64,000 bases of DNA from Bdellovibrionales bacterium. GTDB lineage: Bacteria > Bdellovibrionota > Bdellovibrionia > Bdellovibrionales > Bdellovibrionaceae. Location of the stretch: positions 124,001-188,000 of the forward strand of contig JADJOV010000001.1 in the NCBI GenBank assembly GCA_016713585.1, written 5' to 3'. The translations under genes were made by a program, and so were the position numbers. Below the pieces are notes generated by a model that was given only the letters and a program-made list of their open reading frames with translations, made no database searches and was not told the origin of the DNA. Numbering within the stretch: position 1 is the first letter of the stretch; every line of letters begins with the position of its first letter. Below are positions 17,269 through 25,898 of this stretch, one piece after another.

Positions 17269-18501
17269 TTATCCACCAAGAAGCCTCTGGCAGAATCTGA
17301 CTCGACTTGGATGGAAATGCGGAGTTTTGGAGTTGTCAAACAGGTGATCCAAATCGTCCTGAGTGAGTCTTTTAGACAGAGCCAATGAATCGACTGTTCG
17401 TCTGAGTTGGGCAACCGATCTTGGGCCAATTATCAGAAAATCTGCCCTTTTGTGGGCAAGAACGTATGCATTTGCGACTTGATCAGGAGTATAGCGAGTT
17501 CCATATGAATGATTAAAATCATTCGTAAAGTTAACAACCCTATTGAACCTTGCCTCGTTGGCATCATGGAATATTGAATCAAAAACATGCCCCCAATAAC
17601 GGTCCCCCTGATTCTTTAGATCAAGTGCGGCCTGTTTTGCTTCTGCCCATGGCCTTGAAAAAATTGAAAATCCACCCAGTGGCGAATAGGACATAATCTT
17701 CACGCCTGGTTGGAATTCAGGGTCATTCATTTCATTATGTTTAACCTGTTCGCCTCCGGAATGAAGTGTGACGTCACTCATTTGCAAAATCGAGAAATAG
17801 GGACTGTTGGCGACAGGATCTAACATTAGAGGGTCCTTGCTAGCATTCTCTTTGGCCTTGTTGACTCTATGAGGTCTCCAATTTGAAACGCCAAACATTT
17901 TGAATTTGCCACAAATTGAGCAGGTTTTGAGTGATCGCTGGATATCACCTACGGGGGTCTGCGGTTCCCTGGTCCTCTCGTAGTTTTTAAATGAGCCGTC
18001 ATCTCTGTGCATAAGGTAGATCAATATCTTGCGCTTGTTAAGGCGCTCGAACGATCCATCAATTTCCTCTTGAATAGCGCCAGCCATTTCAGAAGGAGTT
18101 CCCTTGAGTCGACTTTCATAAGTCCCAGGGCCATTGTCGTAGGGAAATCCCCCCTTTGTAATAACATGTAACTCTTCGGGACGTGTAGACATCCATCTTC
18201 CAAACGTTTCTTCGATTCCATTCACGTATATTGGGGCAGTATCAAAAACATTTATACCTAAGCGCACGGCCTCGTTAAGAACTGCTATAATTTGATCAGG
18301 AGGAATTTTTCCCAAGTGATCTGTTCCCATGATCAACCGAGAGACACTTACTTGCCCGCTGGAATCATCACTGCTTCCAAGAGTTACATACTCCATTTCC
18401 GCGATACTGGTTGAAACAAACCCAGTTAAAATCCCGAAGACAAGAATAAGACTATGAATTTGAACTCGAAATAAATTGAAGCGGTCACAGCAATTGGGCA
18501 T
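17269..18501 (-). CDS. Exported aldo/keto reductase family protein
   Basis: NAD(P)H-dependent oxidoreductase fold. The catalytic tetrad appears conserved: Asp and Tyr in FDTAPIY, Lys in VITKGGF and His in LIYLMHRDD, and the distal NADP-binding segment reads FLIIGPRSVAQL. Unusually, the fold (starting about MEYVTLGSSD) is preceded by ~35 residues with a hydrophobic core (HSLILVFGILTGFVSTSIA) resembling a signal peptide. With the start at 18501 the protein is ~410 residues, long for this family (~320), partly from an insertion around residues 250-310. If exported through Sec, cofactor supply outside the cytoplasm is unclear; if the true start is ATG 18396 (residue 47 of the longest frame) it would be cytoplasmic. 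Confidence 0.82.
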   Translation of the reverse strand: MPNCCDRFNLFRVQIHSLILVFGILTGFVSTSIAEMEYVTLGSSDDSSGQVSVSRLIMGTDHLGKIPPDQIIAVLNEAVRLGINVFDTAPIYVNGIEETFGRWMSTRPEELHVITKGGFPYDNGPGTYESRLKGTPSEMAGAIQEEIDGSFERLNKRKILIYLMHRDDGSFKNYERTREPQTPVGDIQRSLKTCSICGKFKMFGVSNWRPHRVNKAKENASKDPLMLDPVANSPYFSILQMSDVTLHSGGEQVKHNEMNDPEFQPGVKIMSYSPLGGFSIFSRPWAEAKQAALDLKNQGDRYWGHVFDSIFHDANEARFNRVVNFTNDFNHSYGTRYTPDQVANAYVLAHKRADFLIIGPRSVAQLRRTVDSLALSKRLTQDDLDHLFDNSKTPHFHPSRVRFCQRLLGG

Positions 18502-19028
18502 TTCCAAAACTCCTCGGCCACCATGGGCAGCCAACCAAGCATGTTAGGCGAACTTGGTTAATCCCAACTCAACCACACTTCGCCCATGAATATGACCTTG
18601 CTATTAATGTGCCACCGTTCGCCACCGCCCGTTTTTAATTGGCCCTGGTGGATATGTCCAAACTTTTAACACAACAATGCCCAACTCAAGCCACCGCGGG
18701 TCTATATCAATACGGCGGGTCTATATCAGATAAGTGTAAATAGCTGATTTTATATTGACCAATATCCGAAGTTTAATTGTGTATCGTACAGTCGTACCGA
18801 GGCCAACAAATGACTGCCAAGCACCTGCGGCATCTGTTGATGCGTGCCGAGAACGGCAGGTATGCTGGGCTTAAACAATTATCGTATATAGTTCATGTCA
18901 AGGTGGTGGGTGTTGGCTGCACTACAATAATAGATAGAGAGGATAGGATGGTAAAAACTCATGGCTAATCCCAAAAAGGATTCATCCCTTTGATCCATGG
19001 CATCGCACAATTCCCTTAGAGAGGACCT
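18502..19028. other. Non-coding or degenerate spacer with short direct repeats
   Basis: No convincing gene. CCCAACTCAA occurs at 18563-18572 and 18680-18689, each followed by a CCAC element, and GCGGGTCTATATCA occurs at 18696-18709 and 18715-18728. GGCCCTGGTGG and CACCG motifs are also repeated. A 63-codon plus frame (18777-18968) has no family signature. The pattern could be the eroded end of an insertion sequence, but no transposase is recognisable. Confidence 0.4.
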
Positions 19029-19544
19029 ATGAAACTAAATCAAAATCAGAAACTCATCTATCGTGTAGCATGTGTTGTCACCCATGAGGACCGGATTCTT
19101 CTTCACCGAGGAGAAATGGATTCTTTTTATGCGCTTCCCGGCGGCTCTGTCGAATTTGGCGAAACTTCTACTGAGGCGCTCAAGCGAGAAATGAGAGAAG
19201 AACTATCAGCTACAGTTGAGTCAGGCCCGCTTTTGTGGGTCGTCGAAAACTTCTTTGAATATTTGGGACATCAATGCCATGAAATTGGTCTCTACTACCG
19301 AGTTAACTTTTCTGGCGAATCCCAGAGGTACGCTCATTTAGATGAATTTGAAGGTACTGAGAGCAATTTCATCAAAGATAGAACGTTCAAGCTTTATTTC
19401 AAATGGTTTGGAGTCAAAGAGCTTTGCGATGCAGATATTCGCCCAGCGTTTTTTAAGGCAGCCCTGCTCGAACTTCCAAGGCAAACGCAAGTAATAACAA
19501 ATCGCGAAGATACAAAGGCACGTGCAACTGGACTTCAGTTATGA
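19029..19544 (+). CDS. Nudix hydrolase
   Basis: Hydrolyses a nucleoside diphosphate linked to another moiety. The Nudix box is complete at residues ~38-60 as GGSVEFGETSTEALKREMREEL, with the catalytic REExEE-type helix. The ATG at 19029 has a GAGAGGA site. Length (171) fits a small single-domain Nudix protein. Substrate cannot be predicted. It is a lone gene between degenerate stretches. Confidence 0.9.
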   Translation: MKLNQNQKLIYRVACVVTHEDRILLHRGEMDSFYALPGGSVEFGETSTEALKREMREELSATVESGPLLWVVENFFEYLGHQCHEIGLYYRVNFSGESQRYAHLDEFEGTESNFIKDRTFKLYFKWFGVKELCDADIRPAFFKAALLELPRQTQVITNREDTKARATGLQL

Positions 19545-19656
19545 AAAACAAATAGGGCCAAAGGACTGGAAGAAATGCTCCGCGCCGTATTGTGAGACGG
19601 TTCTAACCGGCGATCTGATAATTCTTCGTGACATGAAAGAAAGTGATCTTGATTAA
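19522..19656 (+). CDS. Very small unidentified reading frame after the Nudix gene
   Basis: A GTG-initiated 44-codon frame overlapping the Nudix gene end by 23 bases, with a CxxxxC pair (CSAPYC) and the tail LRDMKESDLD. An AAAGG lies just upstream of the GTG. It could be a small protein or the 3' remnant of a lost gene. A 7-bp stem (AGGCCCC 19656-19662 with GGGGCCT 19679-19685) follows the stop, without a T tract. Confidence 0.25.
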   Translation: MQLDFSYEKQIGPKDWKKCSAPYCETVLTGDLIILRDMKESDLD

Positions 19657-19764
19657 GGCCCCTCGAGGTCATACACATGGGGCCTGAGTAGGACAAAGTT
19701 TCTAATGTGATGCTGCTGTTGGGGCGGGACCAAAGTCTCTAGCGTCTGAAGCTGCTGGTCCGAC

Positions 19765-19874
19765 TCTCTAACACTGACATTTGTGGAAAAATTCCTCGGC
19801 CTTCGGGGGACTGGGAAATGCCTAAGCCGACTCGGCTGGGAGCCTCCATGGCGGAGATATCTGTGCCGCAGAAA
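19765..19874 (+). repeat. Displaced copy of an internal livF segment
   Basis: These 110 bases match 21676-21785 inside livF in the same orientation with four mismatches (106/110) and no gaps. It covers only the part of livF encoding residues ~63-99 and cannot be expressed as LivF. Together with the livF copy it brackets the AAA ATPase gene. Confidence 0.95.
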
Positions 19875-19893
19875 GAGTCGGCAGGGTTCAGGG

Positions 19894-20023
19894 GAATCGG
19901 TGGATTCTATGGTAGAGACCTATACGAACACTCGAGTTTAAAGAAGTCCAGAAGCCTCGAGCGGAACGCATCTATGAGTTGGAAGTTTTCTTCCAGAGCC
20001 GGATTCTGTTAGACAAGTCATGA
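19894..20023 (+). pseudogene. Remnant of an unidentified gene
   Basis: Starting at 19894 the frame reads GESVDSMVETYTNTRV and then meets a stop; removing one T from the run at 19937-19939 lets it continue as KEVQKPRAERIYELEVFF and end at the TGA at 20021-20023, inside the tandem repeat. The charged, helix-like tail looks protein-coding, but I recognise no family and see no start codon with a ribosome binding site. Confidence 0.3.
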
Positions 20024-20082
20024 ATATAATGGAGTTGACTCCAAAATCTTCATGAATATAATGGAGTTGACTCCAAAATCTT
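20019..20082 (+). repeat. 32-bp tandem direct repeat, two copies
   Basis: Bases 20019-20050 and 20051-20082 are identical 32-mers, with the first bases of a third copy (CATGAA) at 20083-20088. Each unit holds TATAAT, the perfect inverted repeat TGGAGT-TG-ACTCCA, and TTGACT. It lies directly upstream of the AAA ATPase gene. Confidence 0.97.
20035..20062 (+). promoter_or_regulatory. Sigma-70-type promoter assembled from two repeat copies
   Basis: TTGACT of the first repeat (20035-20040) and TATAAT of the second (20057-20062) are 16 bases apart, so the duplication itself creates the promoter. The -35 box is part of the inverted repeat TGGAGTTGACTCCA, a plausible operator for a repressor. Confidence 0.65.
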
Positions 20083-20119
20083 CATGAAAGCATTTTCTGT
20101 GCTGTTAGGACCCATCAAA

Positions 20120-21251
20120 ATGTACAAGACACGGTATCTCAAGCAATCAGTCGAAGAGTTTTTTGAAAAAGAAAATGGTTTTTTTAGGAGGTCCACGGCA
20201 GGTTGGAAAGACCACGCTTTGTTTAAGCTTCCTATCGCCACCTCATCCGCGCAATCCAGCCTACCTCAACTGGGATTCCATCCCCAGTCGGACTCTGTTG
20301 CGACAAGGAAAGTTGCCCACGGATCCAATCTTGGTTCTTGATGAGATTCATAAATTTAAATTGTGGCGCAGTCTGATCAAAGGGTTTTACGATGTGAACA
20401 AAGGTCACCAGGACTATTTGGTCACTGGTTCCGCCCGTCTAGATCATTATCGCAAAGGGGGAGATTCGCTCCTTGGCCGTTATCGGTATCTTAGGCTTCA
20501 TCCATTTTCTGTGAACGAGCTTCAAATTCAAAATAATGCAGATTTAGAAAGCCTCTCGGTTTTGGGGGGATTCCCAGAGCCTTTTTTCTCACAGTCAAAA
20601 AAAGATCACAAGCTCTGGTGCGCTGAAAGAATCTATCGCATTGTCAATGACGATATTGCAGATTTAGAGAACCTGAAGGATTATTCCCGGCTCGAACTTC
20701 TTGCTGAGGTATTGACTGAAAGAGTTGGATCCCTTTTTTCTGCCAAGTCCCTTGAGGAGGATCTTCAAGTCTCCCAAAAAACCGTCCTTCATTGGGTTGA
20801 AATCTTACAACGAGTTTACTACCTCTATCGAATTTATCCCTTTGGGGGGCCAAAAATAAGAGCTCTGAAGAAAGCGCCAAAAATTTATTTATGGGATTGG
20901 AGTGAAGTTCAAAACCCAGGTTCGCGCTTCGAAAACATGGTTGCCGGGCATCTTTTAAAATATTGTCATTTTCTAGAAGATACAGAAGGTGAAAAAATGG
21001 AGTTGAGGTATTTGCGGGACACCGATCATCGTGAAGTTGATTTTGTCGTGCTCAAGAATAAAAAACCACTCTTCGCCGTTGAATGTAAAACAGGCGATCG
21101 ACAGATAGCCAAGTCTATTAGCTACTTCAAAGAAAGGACATCTATTCCTAAGTTTTTTCAGGTTCATCAAGGGAGCGCTGACTACCTGTCAAAAGAGGGA
21201 GTCCGGGTGCTTCCTTTTTTTAAGTTTTGTAATGAATTGGGTCTTCCTTAA
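20120..21251 (+). CDS. AAA_14/DUF4143-type ATPase with nuclease-like C-terminus, one frame break
   Basis: Member of the COG1373 group of ATPases found in accessory regions of many prokaryotes, function unproven. Walker A is GGPRQVGKTT, Walker B ILVLDEIHK, followed by the family hallmark LVTGSARL and LRLHPFSVNEL. The C-terminal DUF4143 part contains EVDFVV...FAVECKTG, which resembles a PD-(D/E)xK nuclease core. The best N-terminus begins at ATG 20120 (site TTAGGA) as MYKTRYLKQSVEEF and joins the main frame if one T is removed from the six-T run at 20159-20164; otherwise translation must start at TTG 20163. It ends five bases from the convergent livF stop. Flanking livF duplication and its own promoter mark it as an insertion. 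Confidence 0.85.
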
Positions 21252-21256
21252 GGCTT

Positions 21257-21973
21257 TCATATCCCCAAATAAGCACGTCGAACGCTGTCGTTACTTAGTA
21301 ACTCAGCCCCTGTCCCTGTCATCACAATGCGACCGGTTTCGAGGACGTAGGCTCGGTGGGCAATTTTGAGGGCCATTCTGGCGTTCTGTTCAACGAGAAG
21401 GACTGTCATGCCCTCCTGATTGAGGGAAACTATGATTTTGAAAATCTGACTTACAATTAGGGGAGCGAGACCCATTGACGGTTCGTCGAGGAGAAGAACT
21501 TTCGGTCGAGACATCAGGCAGCGGCAAATAGCAAGCATCTGTTGCTCGCCACCAGAGAGGGTTCCCGCCACTTGTTTGGCTCTTTCCCTGATTCTGGGAA
21601 AGAGCGCAAAACACTTTTCTAGGTCGTCTGCAATTTCAACTTTGTTGTTGCGAAGGTAAGCTCCGAGCGAAAGGTTCTCTAACACTGACATTTGCGGAAA
21701 GATTCCTCGGCCTTCGGGGGATTGGGAAATGCCTAAGCCGACTCGGCTGGGAGCCTCCATGGTGGAGATATCTGTGCCGCAGAAAAAAATCCTTCCCTGA
21801 GACTCTACAATTCCGGAAAGAGCGCGCAGCGTGGTCGTCTTGCCGGCTCCATTGCCACCAATCAAAGAAACAATTTCGCCTCTCTTGACCTCGAAATCTA
21901 AACCCTTGAGGGCCTGAATTGGTCCATAGGAAACCTGTAAGTTCTCGACTTTGAAAACAGCATCCCTAGTCAT
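21257..21973 (-). CDS. livF: Branched-chain amino acid ABC transporter ATP-binding protein
   Basis: Cytoplasmic ATPase subunit of a high-affinity Leu/Ile/Val (or related amide) importer. Walker A is GGNGAGKTT (residues ~38-46), the signature is LSGGEQQM and Walker B VLLLDEPSMGLAP, with the H-loop replaced region LLVEQNA typical of LivF. Length (238) is normal. ATG overlaps the livG stop by four bases. A 110-base internal segment is duplicated upstream of the AAA ATPase gene. Confidence 0.95.
   Translation of the reverse strand: MTRDAVFKVENLQVSYGPIQALKGLDFEVKRGEIVSLIGGNGAGKTTTLRALSGIVESQGRIFFCGTDISTMEAPSRVGLGISQSPEGRGIFPQMSVLENLSLGAYLRNNKVEIADDLEKCFALFPRIRERAKQVAGTLSGGEQQMLAICRCLMSRPKVLLLDEPSMGLAPLIVSQIFKIIVSLNQEGMTVLLVEQNARMALKIAHRAYVLETGRIVMTGTGAELLSNDSVRRAYLGI
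21676..21785 (+). repeat. livF-internal copy of the 110-bp direct repeat
   Basis: Partner of 19765-19874, 1,911 bases downstream of it, in the same orientation, with four substitutions. This copy is in its functional context within livF. Confidence 0.95.
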
Positions 21974-22751
21974 GGTGAAAGTTCCTGATCAACCCCAAGG
22001 TAGGCTTCGATCACTTTGGGTGAGTTTCGGACTTCGCTTGCGGGACCTTCGGCGATTTTAAGACCGTAGTCGAGGACAAAGATCTTTTCGCAAATTCCCA
22101 TCACCAACTTCATATCATGCTCGATGAGTAGGATTGCGACTCCAAATGAGGTACGGACTTGATCAATTAATTTCATTAGAATGTCGGTCTCGGCGTGATT
22201 CATTCCGGCCGCGGGTTCATCCAGAAGAATCATTCGTGGTCGACTCATTAAGGCTCTGACAATTTCTAACTTTCTTTGACTTCCATAGGGTAGAGACGAG
22301 GCAAGATCGTGCTTATTTGAGTCGAGTCCAAAAAGATTTAGTATCGCAACTGCCTTGTCCTTGAGTTCTTTATCTTCCTTTTGAAATCGCTCGGTTTGCA
22401 ATATGACATCTAACATATTTGTTTGCGAATGTTGGTAGGCCGGAATCATGGTGTTATCTAAAACGCTCAGGCGCTTAAATAGACGAATATTTTGAAATGT
22501 CCGAGCGAGGCCAAGTTTGATATCTCATGGGGTTTCAACCCCAGGAGTGATTGCCCTGCGAAATTTATACTTCCCCTCGTGGGAGTGTAAACGCCGGTGA
22601 GCATATTAAAAACAGTTGTTTTACCTGCGCCATTTGGGCCGATAAGTCCATACAGCGCACCCTCTGGAACTGACATTGTCAAACCATCAACAGCTTTAAG
22701 GCCACCAAATTTTATTGAGAGATCGGTTAGTTCAAGAAGCGCGTCGGACAT
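21970..22751 (-). CDS. livG: Branched-chain amino acid ABC transporter ATP-binding protein, one frame break
   Basis: Second ATPase subunit of the Liv importer. The N-terminal part carries Walker A (GPNGAGKTT) and runs to GLKPHEIS; the C-terminal part carries LPYGSQRKLEIVRAL in place of the ABC signature, Walker B MILLDEPAAGMN and the H-loop LLIEHDMK. Between them, the third frame encodes LGLARTFQNIRLFKRLSVLDN, exactly the expected Q-loop region; adding one base at the three-T run 22516-22518 restores a single ~260-residue LivG. The ATG overlaps livM by 20 bases. Confidence 0.92.
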
Positions 22752-23745
22752 ATTTTTTCCAAAAGTGATTTATAAAATCAGGAATCTCGCGTTCACCCAA
22801 AAGACCCTGTGGTCGGAAAATCATAACTAAAATTAACGTGGCAGAAAACAAAATCATGCGAATATCTATACCGAGAAGATTCTGAAGGTCTCGCAATAGT
22901 TCGGGCAAAACTGTAACAAATATCGCAGCCAAAATAGACCCAGTTAAACTGCCCATGCCCCCGAGAACAACCATGATGATCGAGCTGACACTTTTATCTG
23001 CAAATGAAAACGAGCTAGGGGTAATTATACTTGTCAGATGGGCAAAGAGCGCACCGGCGACCCCGGCAAAAAAGCTTGAAATAACAAAGGCCCTAACTTT
23101 GAGTTTGGTCGTCGGAACACCAACAGATTCTGCCGCAATTTCGTCTTCGCGAATACTCAGAAAGGCCTTCCCGTGGAGACTATATTTGAGGCGCCAAAGG
23201 GTCACAAAACAAATAAGTCCCCAAGTCATGCAAATAAAAAACGAAACGAGAAAACGATTAATGGTGAAGGTCGAAAAGTGAATCTCTGGAAAGGGCGCAA
23301 TTCCTGAAATTCCGATGGCGCCACCGAGCGATTGAATATTAAGTAAGATCACACGAATAATCTCGCCAAATCCGAGAGTGACAATGGCCAAGTAATCTCC
23401 CTTGAGGCGAAGGGAAGGTTGCCCAACGATAAAACCAAAAACGGCGGCGACAAGACCGCCACCAAGTGAAAACAAAATCATTTCTAGAGCCTTCCAGCCA
23501 TCTTGCAGAAAGCCCCAATGAAGGCTTGCATAGGCCGCGAAATAAGCTCCAACGGCCATAAAGCCAGCATGGCCGAGTGAAAACTGCCCGGTGAAGCCAT
23601 TGACCAAATTGAGGCCCAAGGCAAGAAGCGAATTGACCACAATATAGAGAAATAAAATTTGTATATAATCATTGACAGCAAAAGCCAAAAATATTCCGAG
23701 CAGAGAAATCAAAGCGAAGATTAAAAGAGGTTTTCGCCACAACAT
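22732..23745 (-). CDS. livM: Branched-chain amino acid ABC transporter permease LivM
   Basis: Inner-membrane channel subunit. About nine to ten hydrophobic helices are visible, with the LivM motif NLVNGFTGQFSLGHAGFMAV (residues ~47-66) and the EAA-like loop SIREDEIAAESVGVPTTKLK that contacts the ATPases. It starts on the last base of the livH stop (TGATG). Length 337 is usual. Confidence 0.94.
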   Translation of the reverse strand: MLWRKPLLIFALISLLGIFLAFAVNDYIQILFLYIVVNSLLALGLNLVNGFTGQFSLGHAGFMAVGAYFAAYASLHWGFLQDGWKALEMILFSLGGGLVAAVFGFIVGQPSLRLKGDYLAIVTLGFGEIIRVILLNIQSLGGAIGISGIAPFPEIHFSTFTINRFLVSFFICMTWGLICFVTLWRLKYSLHGKAFLSIREDEIAAESVGVPTTKLKVRAFVISSFFAGVAGALFAHLTSIITPSSFSFADKSVSSIIMVVLGGMGSLTGSILAAIFVTVLPELLRDLQNLLGIDIRMILFSATLILVMIFRPQGLLGEREIPDFINHFWKKYVRRAS

Positions 23746-24647
23746 CAGACTTTCTCCGAAGTCGCGCGGCCAAAGAGGCCTGTGGGCTTAAGAAGAAGAA
23801 TGCCAATCAAGAGACCAAAGGCGATGGCATCTCTGAGTGTGGAGGACAAATATCCGGCAACAAATTCTTCCGAAACTCCCATAATTAATCCGCCTAAGAC
23901 AGCGCCCATGGTGCTGCCAATTCCTCCTAAAACAGCGGCCACAAAAGCCTTAAGTCCAATCATCATTCCCATGAGTGGATCGATTTTTGGATATCTCATG
24001 CCAACGAGAACACTGCCGACGCCGGCGAGTGAGCTGCCAACGACAAATGTCGCAGCGATGGTTCGATTGACATTGATACCCATAAGACTCGCAGAGGTTG
24101 GATTAGCGCTAACCGCGCGCATAGCCTGACCGGTTTTGGTGTGATAGATTAAATAATGAAGACCAAGCATGGCCAAAATACTGACGCCAAAGACGGTAAC
24201 ATCAGAAGTCTTAAGTGCAACCTCTCCGAAGGTCCAGAGAGTTTGATTTTCAAGGACAGTCGGAAAAGCGCGTGGTTGGGCCCCAAAGAAAAGTTGAGCC
24301 AAGAACTGCAAAAGAAGACTGACGCCAATGGCTGTGATTAGTGAGTTAATTTTTGGAGCTTTTCGGAGTGGTCGATAGGCAAATCTTTCGATTGCTAGCG
24401 AGAGTATGCTGCAAGAAATCATGGAGGTGAGAAGTAAAATGGCGAGGGTCGAGAGACCCGGGGAATTTTCTATTCCAAGCCATTTTGCTGCGTAGAATGA
24501 GGCATAGGAACCCATCATATAAACTTCAGCGTGGGCGAAGTTGATCATTTGGAGGATTCCATAAACCATTGTATAGCCAAGAGCTATGAGAGCATAAATG
24601 CTCCCGTAGCTGATACCGTTAATCAGGTGTTGAAGGACGTCCTGCAT
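23745..24647 (-). CDS. livH: Branched-chain amino acid ABC transporter permease LivH
   Basis: Inner-membrane channel subunit pairing with LivM. Signature GLALGYTMVYG-type sequence appears as LIALGYTMVYGILQMINFAH at residues ~21-40, and the loop MRAVSANPTSASLMGINV is the ATPase contact. Length 300 is normal. It lies 52 bases after the substrate-binding gene. Confidence 0.95.
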   Translation of the reverse strand: MQDVLQHLINGISYGSIYALIALGYTMVYGILQMINFAHAEVYMMGSYASFYAAKWLGIENSPGLSTLAILLLTSMISCSILSLAIERFAYRPLRKAPKINSLITAIGVSLLLQFLAQLFFGAQPRAFPTVLENQTLWTFGEVALKTSDVTVFGVSILAMLGLHYLIYHTKTGQAMRAVSANPTSASLMGINVNRTIAATFVVGSSLAGVGSVLVGMRYPKIDPLMGMMIGLKAFVAAVLGGIGSTMGAVLGGLIMGVSEEFVAGYLSSTLRDAIAFGLLIGILLLKPTGLFGRATSEKV

Positions 24648-24699
24648 CGGAATAGGTAACCCTCTAGCTTATTTGCTTGGCAACAAATTCTTGGACTAT

Positions 24700-25833
24700 T
24701 TATGGATTAACTGTGGTAATGAATTTTCTTTTTTCATTGTCCACTTGAACAATCACGGCGCCTTTTTCAGCATTGCGAAATTCGTTCAATGTGATTTTAC
24801 CAGTAACGCCAACAAAATCTTTGGTTTTAGCAATTTCGTTTCGAATTTTATCAGACCCAAGGGACTCTGCTCGCTGAATTGCTTCAGCCAAAATTCGGGC
24901 TGTATCATATCCGAGAGCAGCCATAGCGTCAGGAGTTTCCTTGTATTTGGTTTTGAATTTGCCAATAAACTCCTGGACCAGAGGATCCGTCGATTCTGTG
25001 GTGTAATGATTTGAGTAGTATTGACCATTGATAGCATCTTTGCCAATTTCGCTGAGCTTATCCCCGTCCCAGCCATCGCCACCGAGGAGAATTGCTTTGA
25101 TCCCAAGCTCCCGAGCCTGACGCGCAATCAGACCCACTTCGGTGTAATACCCAGGGATAAAAATCACTTCGGGGTTTTTCGATTTCATTTCGGTCAGTTG
25201 GGCTTTAAAGTCCACATCCCCAGCTTGGTAGCTCATATCAGAAAGGATTTCGCCGCCAAGTTTTTTGTATTCTTCAACAAAAACGTCTGCCAATCCAACA
25301 GAATAGTCATTCTTAATGTCTCTTAAGACAGTTGCTTTTTTGAGTTTTAAGTTATCAAAAGCAAACTTCGCACCGACCTTGCCCTGAAATGGATCGATAA
25401 AACAACTTCGGAAGATATAATCGCCGACCTGGGTCACCTTAGGATTGGTCGAGGCAGGTGAGATCATTGGGACTTTGTACTGTTGGGCGATTCCGGCTGC
25501 AGCTAAAGACCTGCTCGAAGCAACCTCACCTAAAATGGCGACGACCTTATCTTGAGTAATCAAGCGCTTGACAACCGCTGCGGCCTCTTCAGGCTTTCCC
25601 TGATCGTCATAGCTGATAAGCTTAAGTTGCTTACCTTTAATACCACCGGTGGAATTATATTCATCAAACGCCATTCGAATCCCTTTGTTTGTCGATTGAC
25701 CAAAGGAGGCGTCATTTCCAGTCAGCGCACCGTACTCGCCTATGAGAATTTCATTATCTTTTTTCGTGCAGCCAAAAAGTGAGGTTAATACAACCAATGT
25801 GAAGACCACATTTTTTAAGAACTTATTATTCAC
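24700..25833 (-). CDS. livJ: Branched-chain amino acid ABC transporter substrate-binding lipoprotein
   Basis: Captures the amino acid for the LivHMGF complex. The signal sequence ends in a lipobox (LTSLFGC), so unlike soluble E. coli LivJ it should be lipid-anchored. The periplasmic binding fold begins EILIGEYGALTGNDASFGQ and includes the hallmark AILGEVASSRSLAAAGIAQ. GTG 25833 is chosen because GGAGGG lies five bases upstream; an in-frame start at 25866 lacks a site. First gene of the livJHMGF operon. Actual substrate may be another amino acid, as family members vary. Confidence 0.92.
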   Translation of the reverse strand: MNNKFLKNVVFTLVVLTSLFGCTKKDNEILIGEYGALTGNDASFGQSTNKGIRMAFDEYNSTGGIKGKQLKLISYDDQGKPEEAAAVVKRLITQDKVVAILGEVASSRSLAAAGIAQQYKVPMISPASTNPKVTQVGDYIFRSCFIDPFQGKVGAKFAFDNLKLKKATVLRDIKNDYSVGLADVFVEEYKKLGGEILSDMSYQAGDVDFKAQLTEMKSKNPEVIFIPGYYTEVGLIARQARELGIKAILLGGDGWDGDKLSEIGKDAINGQYYSNHYTTESTDPLVQEFIGKFKTKYKETPDAMAALGYDTARILAEAIQRAESLGSDKIRNEIAKTKDFVGVTGKITLNEFRNAEKGAVIVQVDNEKRKFITTVNP

Positions 25834-25898
25834 AATATCCCTCCGTCTAATAGTAGGGGGTATCATGACAAGGCTGCCTAGGGGTGGTCAACCTAAGT

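Noticed and set aside
18777..18968. 63-codon plus frame as a gene
   Set aside because: No family match, no good ribosome binding site and it sits in repeat-rich degenerate DNA.
20163..21251. AAA ATPase starting at TTG 20163
   Set aside because: This would remove the conserved YLKQSVEEF segment that lies in the adjoining frame with a ribosome binding site; a one-base indel explains both.
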